Source: Bacteroidales bacterium
Lineage (GTDB): Bacteria > Bacteroidota > Bacteroidia > Bacteroidales > Tenuifilaceae
Direction: 5' to 3'
Length of the DNA: 61,433 bases
Assembly: GCA_013376985.1 (NCBI GenBank)
Contig: JACABB010000035.1
Location: 1-61,433 of the forward strand
A program made the translations under genes and the position numbers. Shown piece by piece: positions 53,676-61,433 of this stretch. Numbering within the stretch: the first letter of the stretch is position 1; each line of letters starts with the position of its first letter. The notes beneath the pieces are model-generated. The model saw only the letters and a list, made by a program, of their open reading frames with translations, made no database searches and was not told the DNA's origin.

Positions 53676-54220
53676 ATATCAAGACCCTTCTAAAATATTT
53701 GTAAACCAATAATATTCATTTTTAACCAATTTCTATTATTAATCAAAGCGCTAATTAGGCCAATGAAATGCTTTGAGATGGATTAATAAAATTTTTCAGA
53801 AAGATTCCTCATCGTACTTCATGATTTTTTTGGAACTTTTAACTCATACTATCCTTTTAAATTTACAACGCAATAAACTTTGTTGAGTAATATCATCTTA
53901 TTCTTTGTTGGAAATCATACTTGAATTAAGCCATATTTGTAGTCCATCTTTGTTTTTAAAGTATAATTGCTGTAATGTAATTTCAAAACAAAAACCCTAG
54001 AAAAGCAAGATTTTTATTGAAAATTTGCGATGTATTAACTTTCCTTTTTATGAATGGAGATTCTTTTGTTTTATATATTCATAGCCAACATTACATATTT
54101 CACTTAAAACTAAAAATGTAGGCAAAGCACAAAAATTATAGTTATACCCAATTAGGAGCAACGTGAAAATCTGTGGTTCGGATTGGCGGGGCGGTTTATC
54201 AAAAAACGATGTGCGATTCT
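53676..54220. other. long non-coding spacer before the REC-kinase genes
   Basis: No gene seen. AT-rich throughout except about 54180-54195. A remnant of a kinase gene 3' end follows at 54221. Confidence 0.5.
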
Positions 54221-54254
54221 TTGAATCAGTTTATTTAAACTGCTGAATATATGA
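54221..54254 (+). pseudogene. remnant 3' end of a propeller-kinase gene
   Basis: TTGAATCAG...CTGCTGAATATATGA matches the last codons of the intact gene at 59097-59131 (LNQ...LLNI stop), with a deletion between. It sits before the 54271 gene exactly as the intact end sits before the 59148 paralogue. It marks the left border of an old duplication. Confidence 0.6.
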
Positions 54255-54270
54255 TAGAAATAATATTATC

Positions 54271-55431
54271 ATGAAAACCTATACAATACTTATCGCTGAC
54301 GATTATCCTGAAAATATTCAGATAATTGTTGATGCGCTAAAGAGTTCGGATATTCAGCACAAAATAATTAGGGCCGTGAATGGGAAAGTTCTATGCGAAC
54401 TAGCCGAGAAACGCTGCCCTGATTTAATAATTACGGATTGGGAAATGCCTGAAATGAATGGACTTGAAGCCACTCGAATTCTAAAAAACATTGAGACCAC
54501 AAGGGATATTCCAATAATAATATGTACGGGAATCATGACCACTTCTGAGAACCTGAAGATGGCTTTAGATAGCGGAGCAGTAGATTACATCAGAAAACCT
54601 ATTGACAATATCGAACTGCAGGCTCGTGTGTACTCAATGCTGAAATTGAGTGATTCATATCGTACCATTAAAGAGCAAAACACTATTTTGGAACAACAAA
54701 AAGATGAGATTCAAATACAACGCGATAAACTTCAAATAGCGAATGCAACAAAGGATAAATTTTTTAGCATAATTGCACATGATCTACTAAATCCATTTAA
54801 TACGATACTCGGGTTTTCCGAATTACTTTTATCTGCAATTGAAAAAAAGGAGATTGAAAAGTGTCATAAATATTCCTATTCAATTCACGATACAGCACAC
54901 GTTGTGTTCAATCTACTTGAGAATTTGCTAACATGGAGTAGATCCCAAACAGGTAAAATATCCTTTTCCCCTGAATTAATAGATGTAAACGACATAATAG
55001 AAAGTAATTTGAGTTTATTGAAGGATGCCGCTCAGAGTAAAGAAATTTTTCTTGCTTCAACTTTAACCGAGAAGTTGATTGCCTATGCAGATAAAAACAT
55101 GGTTCTTACGATTATTAGGAATCTTATTACCAATGCAATCAAGTTTTCAAGAAAAGGGGATCGGATTATTGTTGATGTTGAAAATACTGAAAATTGGATT
55201 ACCATTCATGTTTTGGACACAGGCATTGGAATTGACGATGATTCAATTAGTAAACTATTTAAAATCAGCGAGAATATAAAAACAGAGGGAACAGCAAACG
55301 AGCGAGGGACTGGGCTTGGGTTGATGCTTTGCAAAGAATTTGTAGATTGGCATAAAGGGAGAATTTGGGTGGAAAGTCAGGTTGGAGCTGGGAGTAGGTT
55401 CTCATTTACACTACCCAAAGCGAAAGAATAA
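54271..55431 (+). CDS. response regulator-histidine kinase, REC-HisKA-HATPase, copy 1
   Basis: A 386-residue soluble protein: receiver domain with D56 (LIITDWEMPEMNG), coiled coil (about 130-160), HisKA with H170 (IIAHDLLNPFNTILG), HATPase (NLITNAIKFSRKG, DTGIGIDD, GTGLGLMLCKEF). The receiver is nearly the same as in the 59148 paralogue, but the kinase part belongs to another subfamily. It may accept phosphate from the propeller kinase at 55478, 46 bp downstream, and relay it on. Confidence 0.88.
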   Translation: MKTYTILIADDYPENIQIIVDALKSSDIQHKIIRAVNGKVLCELAEKRCPDLIITDWEMPEMNGLEATRILKNIETTRDIPIIICTGIMTTSENLKMALDSGAVDYIRKPIDNIELQARVYSMLKLSDSYRTIKEQNTILEQQKDEIQIQRDKLQIANATKDKFFSIIAHDLLNPFNTILGFSELLLSAIEKKEIEKCHKYSYSIHDTAHVVFNLLENLLTWSRSQTGKISFSPELIDVNDIIESNLSLLKDAAQSKEIFLASTLTEKLIAYADKNMVLTIIRNLITNAIKFSRKGDRIIVDVENTENWITIHVLDTGIGIDDDSISKLFKISENIKTEGTANERGTGLGLMLCKEFVDWHKGRIWVESQVGAGSRFSFTLPKAKE

Positions 55432-55477
55432 TATTAGTGACGAATTTTATTTTGACGTTTTGATGTTATTATCTACA

Positions 55478-58400
55478 ATGAAAAAAATTATTCTATCAAT
55501 ATTAATTCTTTCTTCAGCCTTAGGGTATAGCCAAGAATCTGTGCAATTCGAAAAGTTTACATTCGGCCTAGGATCAAATGTAATTAGTGACATAACTCAG
55601 GATAAAACGGGATTTTTATGGTTATGTAGTCAGGATGGATTATTAAAATATGATGGTACAAAATTTATTAAATACACACCTGTAAGAAATAAAGCGAATA
55701 GCCTAAACCATCTAATCGTTAACTGTATTTATGAAGATATGCTCGGTAAAATCTGGGTTGGTGCTCTATCCGGGCTTTGCTATTACAACCCGATTAAGCA
55801 AGATTTTACCAGAATCTCTATCGACCCGAACCTACAATACATCCAAATATATTCAATAGTAGCTGATAAACAAGGAGTAATGTGGATAGGTACAGAGTAC
55901 GGTCTATACAAGTTCAACACGCTTACCAAAGAAGTAAAATCTTGTGAGATAAAAAAGGAAAAGATTGAGATGCAATTGGAGAATGCTGTTCGTTCACTCG
56001 CAATCGATGGCAATAAACTTTGGATCGGAACAGCAACGGGGTTAAAATGCCTTGATATTAAAAGTGGAAAAATCATAAAATATATTCATAACTCAATAGA
56101 TAAAAACAGTTTATGTAACAATAATGTCAAGGTATTGTACAAAGACATCGATAGTAGTCTATGGGTAGGTACAAACGACGGATTGGATAAGGTTACAATT
56201 GCGGGTGATGGGAATTTACTCTTCCAGCACTTTCGGAATGAGCCTTATAATAAACATTCTTTGAGTTCAAATATTATATCATGTTTATATCAAGATAAGA
56301 AAAAATCATTGTGGGTAGGAACTTACAACGGGCTGAATAGGTATGAAAGAACCAACAACCAGTTTACGGTATATAATTCTGGGATGGATTCAAAAATATC
56401 TTTTACAAGCGATATCTTTTATAAAATATATGAAGATCGAACAGAAATTCTATGGATAGCTTCGCAAGACGGTGTTTACAAGTATAACCCCAACAAGAAA
56501 CGATTCCCGTATTATAGTGATGTACCCTACATAAAAGATTTGAAAAAATTTATAAATGTTCATTCTTTTTTTGAAGATCATAAAAAAAACTTTTGGATAA
56601 GCGGTATAGAAATGGGTTTGATATGCATTGACCACAAGAATAAGAAAACGAAAATTTTTAACCATGACCCCAAGAATACAAACTCCATCTCCTCTAATTT
56701 TATTCGGGCAGCACACGAAGATAAGTATGGGAATATCTGGATTTGTACGCACGATAAGGGTTTAGAAAAACTAAGCATAATTAAAAATGGGGATAACACA
56801 ACATACAATTTTACCCATTTCCCAAACGAGTTGAACAACCCCAATTCACCGTTAAGTGAAAGAATAAATAATATCAAAATTGATGATGATGGAACAATCT
56901 GGATTGGCGGAGAAAAAGGTTTTGACAAATTCGATACGAAAAGAAATAATTTTTTTCACTTTAGGTATGATAAGAATGATACCACAACCATTAGTTCAAA
57001 TAATATTTATTGTATAGCAGAAGAAAGTAGCGATAAATTGTGGATTGGTACTTGGGGCGGTGGATTAAACTTGTTCAATAAGAAGACAGGCAAGTTTAAG
57101 CGTTTTATAAATAATCCAAAGATATTAGCAAAAGATATTTTATCAATCGCAAAAACAAGTGATAACATGCTTTGGATTGGAACTTTTGGCGATGGTCTTT
57201 ACCAATATGATGCAAAAAATGAAACCTTTACCAATTTTTCTCAAAGCGAGGGGTTGTCTTCCAACGTTGTCTACGGAATACTCGAAGATGAGCGAAAGAA
57301 TATTTGGCTTAGCACAATGATTGGTATTTCACATTTTAACCCTAGAACCAAAATATTTACTAACTATGATGTAGAAGATGGTCTGCAGAGTCAAGATTTT
57401 AATGGGACAGCATATTATAAAAGTTTAAATAATGAAATGTTTTTCGGTGGAAAGTATGGCTATAACGCATTTTTCGCTGATAGCATAAAAACAAGACAGA
57501 TAGCTCCAACCGTTGTTTTTACCGATTTTAAAATTCATAATAAATCGGTGCTTATTGGAGTTGCTTTAGATGGTAGAATTTTACTAAAAAAGGCAATAAA
57601 CTTTACCGATACAATTTTTCTTAATTACACAGATAAAACATTTTCGTTTGAATTTGCAACGCTAGACTATTCCAATCCACAGGTTAATACGTATTCCTAC
57701 AAATTAGAAGGTGTAAAAAGCGAATGGTTGGATCTGGGATCAACTAATAGCATAACATTTAATAATCTACAGCCCGACCACTACGTTTTGAAAATTAAAA
57801 CATCAAATAAAAATTATATCGAGAATGAGAAATATGTTTCAATAACAATCATAATAACCCCTCCCTTTTGGGAAACATGGTGGTTTCGTTCCCTAATTAC
57901 CTTACTTATATTATATTCAATTGCCATAATCTTTAAAATTAGGATAAATGCAATAAAAAAGCAGAAAGAAAAACTTAAAAAACTAGTTCAGGAGCGGACT
58001 TCGGAATTATTAGAGGCAAATAATCAGTTAAATAGAAATCAAATTGAACTTTTACAACAAAAAGAAAAAATTCAAGTCCATGAACAAGAGCTTGAAACCA
58101 TTAACGAGGAACTCTCCGCTACCAATGAGGAACTCTACTTTCAAAGAGAAGAGATACTTGCTCAGTCGGAATTGCTAAAGCAGCAAAATGAAAAACTTAA
58201 AGAGATGGACGAATTCAAGCAGGGTATGACATCCATGATTGTTCACGATCTGAAAAACCCTCTGAACCTAATACTGAATGTTCCAAAAACTTTCGATCCA
58301 ATAAAGAAAGATAACTTAATTCAACAATCGGGCAAACAGATGCTAAATATGGTGATGAATATCCTTGATGTGCACAAGTACGAGGAGGTGAAGATGAATC

Positions 58401-59131
58401 TGGAACTAAAGGACAAACAACTCTGCCTAATCGCTGTAAAAGCCGTACATCAGATTCAATTCCTGTGTGAACAAAAAGGTATTATCGTAATCAATGAAAT
58501 TGGATTAGAGTTGATTACAAAAGTGGAAGAGGAGGTATTGGAACGGGTGCTGATCAATCTGCTTACCAATGCCATAAAATATACCCCCGCAGGTGGAATC
58601 ATAATGATATTGGCCAATCAATTATCGAATGGAATGGTAAAGATTTTCGTTACCGATACTGGCGAGGGAATTGCTGAAGATAAGGCGCATCTTGTTTTTC
58701 AAAAATTTGGACAAATAATTGCAAAAAAATCTGGGACGGTTAAGTCAACGGGTCTAGGATTGACCTTTTGTAAAATGGCAGTGGAGGCTCATGGAGGTGA
58801 AATTGGGTTTAACTCGGAGGTAGGAAAAGGAACCTCATTTTGGTTTACACTCCAATCAGGTAATGCAGAGCATGTAAAACTACAAAGGGTTGTAAACAAT
58901 AAAACGGAAGAGATTAAAACCATAAATTTTACCGAAGAGGAAAGGGAAATATTGGAACCAATAATTATTAGATTAAAGACATTTACTGTATACGAAACTG
59001 ATGACATAGAAGAAATTCTTACCAAGTTACAGGGATATAAATCAAAAAATATTCAAGAATGGATTTTACGAATAAAAAAAAATCTATCTACCTTGAATCA
59101 GAATCATTTCCTAGAACTGCTGAATATATGA
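55478..59131 (+). CDS. propeller-sensor histidine kinase without receiver
   Basis: A 1217-residue membrane kinase. Start at ATG 55478 with signal peptide MKKIILSILILSSALGYSQ; a longer frame to 55382 overlaps the gene before. Two-component propeller repeats (WVGALSGLCYYN, WIGTATGLKCLD, and others) fill about 25-690, then Y_Y_Y (YSYKLEGVKSEWLDLG), a membrane segment (about 800-820), a long coiled coil, HisKA with H923 (MIVHDLKNPLNLIL) and HATPase (NLLTNAIKYTPAG, GLGLTF), ending in a helical tail of about 85 residues. It has no receiver or DNA-binding part, so the neighbouring REC-kinases probably take its phosphate. Confidence 0.9.
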   Translation: MKKIILSILILSSALGYSQESVQFEKFTFGLGSNVISDITQDKTGFLWLCSQDGLLKYDGTKFIKYTPVRNKANSLNHLIVNCIYEDMLGKIWVGALSGLCYYNPIKQDFTRISIDPNLQYIQIYSIVADKQGVMWIGTEYGLYKFNTLTKEVKSCEIKKEKIEMQLENAVRSLAIDGNKLWIGTATGLKCLDIKSGKIIKYIHNSIDKNSLCNNNVKVLYKDIDSSLWVGTNDGLDKVTIAGDGNLLFQHFRNEPYNKHSLSSNIISCLYQDKKKSLWVGTYNGLNRYERTNNQFTVYNSGMDSKISFTSDIFYKIYEDRTEILWIASQDGVYKYNPNKKRFPYYSDVPYIKDLKKFINVHSFFEDHKKNFWISGIEMGLICIDHKNKKTKIFNHDPKNTNSISSNFIRAAHEDKYGNIWICTHDKGLEKLSIIKNGDNTTYNFTHFPNELNNPNSPLSERINNIKIDDDGTIWIGGEKGFDKFDTKRNNFFHFRYDKNDTTTISSNNIYCIAEESSDKLWIGTWGGGLNLFNKKTGKFKRFINNPKILAKDILSIAKTSDNMLWIGTFGDGLYQYDAKNETFTNFSQSEGLSSNVVYGILEDERKNIWLSTMIGISHFNPRTKIFTNYDVEDGLQSQDFNGTAYYKSLNNEMFFGGKYGYNAFFADSIKTRQIAPTVVFTDFKIHNKSVLIGVALDGRILLKKAINFTDTIFLNYTDKTFSFEFATLDYSNPQVNTYSYKLEGVKSEWLDLGSTNSITFNNLQPDHYVLKIKTSNKNYIENEKYVSITIIITPPFWETWWFRSLITLLILYSIAIIFKIRINAIKKQKEKLKKLVQERTSELLEANNQLNRNQIELLQQKEKIQVHEQELETINEELSATNEELYFQREEILAQSELLKQQNEKLKEMDEFKQGMTSMIVHDLKNPLNLILNVPKTFDPIKKDNLIQQSGKQMLNMVMNILDVHKYEEVKMNLELKDKQLCLIAVKAVHQIQFLCEQKGIIVINEIGLELITKVEEEVLERVLINLLTNAIKYTPAGGIIMILANQLSNGMVKIFVTDTGEGIAEDKAHLVFQKFGQIIAKKSGTVKSTGLGLTFCKMAVEAHGGEIGFNSEVGKGTSFWFTLQSGNAEHVKLQRVVNNKTEEIKTINFTEEEREILEPIIIRLKTFTVYETDDIEEILTKLQGYKSKNIQEWILRIKKNLSTLNQNHFLELLNI

Positions 59132-59147
59132 TAAGAATAAGATTATC

Positions 59148-60398
59148 ATGAAAACCTATACAATCCTTATTGCCGACGATTATCCTGAGAACATTCAGAT
59201 AATCGTTGATGCGCTAAAGAGTTCAAATATTCAGCACAGGATAATTAGGGCGGTGAATGGAAGGATTCTATGCGAACTAGCCAAAAAACGGTGCCCTGAT
59301 TTAATAATCACTGACTGGGAAATGCCCGAAATGGATGGAATTGAGGCCATCGAGATATTAAAGGGTAATGAGATTACTAAAGATATACCCGTAATTATGT
59401 GTACTGGGATAATGACTAGTTCCGATAATCTTAAAACGGCATTGGATTGTGGTGCAATTGATTTCATCCGAAAACCCATTGATTGTTTCGAGTTACAAGC
59501 TCGTGTTAACTCAATACTCAAGCTGGCAGATTCATATCATATTATTAAAGATCAAAATGTCATCTTAGAACAGCAAAAAGAAGAAATTCAAGCACAGCGA
59601 GATGAACTTCAGGTGCACCAAACAGGATTAGAAATACTAGTTGAAGAAAGAACAATTGATTTAAAATTAGCAAAAGAGAACGCCGAGGAATCGGACAGGT
59701 TAAAATCTGCATTTTTAGCAAATATCTCACATGAGATTCGAACACCTTTGAATGCAATAGTTGGATTTTCGCATCTTTTAATGGATAAAGACATTGATGA
59801 AAATGTAAGAAAAGAATTTTTCGATACAATCATTCAAGGTAGTAATACTTTAATTCAACTTATTGAGGAAATTATTGATATTTCGAAAATCGAAACAGGA
59901 CAGCTTAATGTTGAGAAAAAAGCATGTGATTTAGAGAAACTCATCGAAAAACTTAGTAATAAATATTCAGGTAGAAAGTTGCAACTGAACAAAAAAAATA
60001 TTCAGCTTATACAATTAATTAAACCCAATGATAGTGAACTAATCATTTTAACAGATCCCTATCGTTTAGAACAGATATTATCGCATCTACTTGATAATGC
60101 TTTAAAATTTACTGAATCAGGTTCAATTCAGTTTGGTTATATGAGAGAGGATTCAAATTTGAAATTCTTTGTGAAAGATAGTGGGATAGGTCTAACAGAG
60201 AAACAGCAGGATTATTTATTTATCAGATTTACCAAAACGGCGATTTCCGATGAGAAACTTTATCAAGGAGTTGGATTAGGGTTGAGCATTTGTAAAGGCT
60301 TAGTTGAAAAACTTGGCGGGAAGATATGGATTGAATCCGAGTGCAATGTTGGATCAACTTTCTATTTCACAATTCCCTGCATTTTAGTGGATAAATAA
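59148..60398 (+). CDS. response regulator-histidine kinase, REC-HisKA-HATPase, copy 2
   Basis: A 416-residue paralogue of the 54271 protein. Receiver with D56 (LIITDWEMPEMDG), longer coiled coil (about 130-185), HisKA with H195 (ISHEIRTPLNAIVG), HATPase (HLLDNALKFTESG, DSGIGL, GVGLGLSICKGL). The kinase part is closer to that of the hybrid at 38814 (SDRLKSAFLAN) than to copy 1, so receiver and kinase have been recombined. It lies 16 bp after the propeller kinase, probably in one operon. Confidence 0.88.
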   Translation: MKTYTILIADDYPENIQIIVDALKSSNIQHRIIRAVNGRILCELAKKRCPDLIITDWEMPEMDGIEAIEILKGNEITKDIPVIMCTGIMTSSDNLKTALDCGAIDFIRKPIDCFELQARVNSILKLADSYHIIKDQNVILEQQKEEIQAQRDELQVHQTGLEILVEERTIDLKLAKENAEESDRLKSAFLANISHEIRTPLNAIVGFSHLLMDKDIDENVRKEFFDTIIQGSNTLIQLIEEIIDISKIETGQLNVEKKACDLEKLIEKLSNKYSGRKLQLNKKNIQLIQLIKPNDSELIILTDPYRLEQILSHLLDNALKFTESGSIQFGYMREDSNLKFFVKDSGIGLTEKQQDYLFIRFTKTAISDEKLYQGVGLGLSICKGLVEKLGGKIWIESECNVGSTFYFTIPCILVDK

Positions 60399-60570
60399 GA
60401 ATTCCTAAAAAAGCCGAACACCGAATTAAATTATTTGAATAATCCATTCAACGCAGATATTAATAGTCGGAATTCCATCGAAAAACGATTAAAAACTAGA
60501 ATTGCTTTCAATTGATTGAGATATACATTAAGTCCTTTTATCTATCTTTATTGTAAAATTATCAGCATAT

Positions 60571-60948
60571 ATGTTTCGACTAATTCTTATAATAGGTACA
60601 GGCGGCTTCATAGGTACTGTTTCTAGATTTTTAGCATCTCGCTATATTCAAAATCATATCCTTTCGGCTTTTCCCTACGGGACATTTCTTGTTAATATTG
60701 TCGGATGTTTCCTAATTGGATTATTCTTTGGTCTTTCGGAAAAAGGAGATATAATGAATTCAGATTGGCGAATGTTCCTTACCGTTGGTTTCTGTGGAGG
60801 ATTTACCACCTTTTCAACATTCGCTAATGAAAACATCGCTCTATTAAGGGATGGAGATTTTTTTTATTTTGCTCTCTACACTAGCCTAAGTGTATTTCTC
60901 GGGCTTATGGCAACATACATTGGTAATCTTATCACTAAAATTCTATAG
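60571..60948 (+). CDS. crcB: fluoride exporter CrcB/Fluc
   Basis: A 125-residue membrane protein with four hydrophobic segments: GTGGFIGTVSRFLASRY, PYGTFLVNIVGCFLIGLFFG, the signature VGFCGGFTTFSTFANENIAL, and a last segment. It forms a dual-topology fluoride channel. A single gene copy, as expected for a homodimer. No fluoride riboswitch was recognised upstream. Confidence 0.93.
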   Translation: MFRLILIIGTGGFIGTVSRFLASRYIQNHILSAFPYGTFLVNIVGCFLIGLFFGLSEKGDIMNSDWRMFLTVGFCGGFTTFSTFANENIALLRDGDFFYFALYTSLSVFLGLMATYIGNLITKIL

Positions 60949-60950
60949 CC

Positions 60951-61310
60951 ATGGAAATAAAAGGTGAGGCCAAGTTATTACGAATATTTATCAGTTCAAC
61001 AGATAAATTCAAGCATCAACCACTTTACGAGGTGATAGTATTTAACGCAAAGCAACAAGGACTTATTGGTGCAACCGTTCTGAAAGGGATAATGGGCTAC
61101 GGCTCAAGTAGTGCTATATATTCACCAACCAATTGGGAAATAACCGAAAAAGTTCCACTTGTAGTAGAAATAGTAGATGAGTCGGAAAAAATTGAAAAAT
61201 TTATTCAGGTTATTCTACCAATTTTCGATGACCTAAATAAGGGATGTATGATTACTGTGGAAAAGGCAAATATTATTCTTCACAAAAAGGGAATTAAAAA
61301 GCAATCTTAG
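60951..61310 (+). CDS. DUF190 family protein
   Basis: A 119-residue PII-like protein (DUF190): KLLRIFISSTDKFKHQPLYE, GATVLKGIMGYGSSS. It follows crcB by two bases; DUF190 and crcB are often neighbours, which suggests a role in fluoride or anion export, perhaps nucleotide-sensing. Confidence 0.88.
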   Translation: MEIKGEAKLLRIFISSTDKFKHQPLYEVIVFNAKQQGLIGATVLKGIMGYGSSSAIYSPTNWEITEKVPLVVEIVDESEKIEKFIQVILPIFDDLNKGCMITVEKANIILHKKGIKKQS

Positions 61311-61433
61311 AAAACAGTTTTGTCACTCTTTGGTGTCACTAAAATTGTATCACTGGAAAGAAACTATTTGTTATATTAACACTAGCGTTGCGTCTTAGTT
61401 AGAACATTTTCAACTGTTTACAATATTGTTCTT

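Noticed and set aside
60399-60570. Fluoride riboswitch before crcB
   Set aside because: The conserved fluoride aptamer segments are not visible; the region is AT-rich without the expected GC helices.
1-61433. CRISPR array or rRNA genes
   Set aside because: No regularly spaced repeats and no rRNA sequence were seen; the only RNA gene recognised is tRNA-Gln.

Overview
The window reads as the chromosome of an anaerobic member of the Bacteroidota, most likely order Bacteroidales. The evidence is AT-rich DNA, many TAnnTTTG-type -7 promoter boxes in front of genes, and typical family content: UpxY-type NusG paralogue, two-component systems with beta-propeller sensors, split LysO, PspC/PadR operon, GG-Bacteroidales radical SAM peptide clusters. 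An oxygen-sensitive glycyl radical enzyme supports anaerobic life. The species cannot be named from this sequence.

Region 1 (1-1996) is host chromosome with a methyltransferase gene, a decayed coding remnant and a terminator. Region 2 (1997-24805) is an integrated island of about 22.8 kb. A 16-bp exact direct repeat (1997-2012 and 24790-24805) marks its ends. The right copy is the 3' end of a complete tRNA-Gln gene (24793-24863, minus), and a tyrosine recombinase gene lies just inside that end. The left end holds a GC-rich module with an excisionase-like helix-turn-helix gene. No relaxase or conjugation gene is visible.

The island cargo is dominated by ribosomally made peptide systems. Cluster 1 (4511-11559) has an HTH regulator, a precursor (5123-5278), a radical SAM/SPASM maturase, a separate pseudo-rSAM partner, an FtsX-type permease and a TPR protein. 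Cluster 2 (12568-18269) has two precursors with near-identical leaders (12680 and 12939), one 862-residue protein fusing maturase and pseudo-rSAM partner, and an outer-membrane beta-barrel receptor. A third group (18753-22980) has two unannotated small GG-leader-like peptides on the minus strand, divergent from a secreted, membrane-anchored TPR-CHAT protease, plus a membrane TPR protein. This third group arose by a tandem duplication that also left a truncated copy of the protease signal peptide.

Region 3 (24806-43007) is chromosome: a PspC-PadR-PspC operon, DUF2797 protein, a Cache-HAMP-GAF-PAS sensor, a cNMP-binding histidine kinase, HemW, RpiB, a NusG-like antiterminator, a YIP1 protein, a 212-bp MITE-like element, a putative lipoprotein, a sugar nucleotidyltransferase, split LysO and a large hybrid kinase. 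Region 4 (43132-51466) looks like a collagen/proline-peptide catabolic locus: glycyl-radical activase, trans-4-hydroxyproline dehydratase, Xaa-Pro aminopeptidase, an S37-like peptidase and a C69 dipeptidase. Region 5 (51541-61433) has nadB, an ArsC/LMW-phosphatase protein, two paralogous REC-kinase genes flanking a propeller kinase, crcB and a DUF190 gene.
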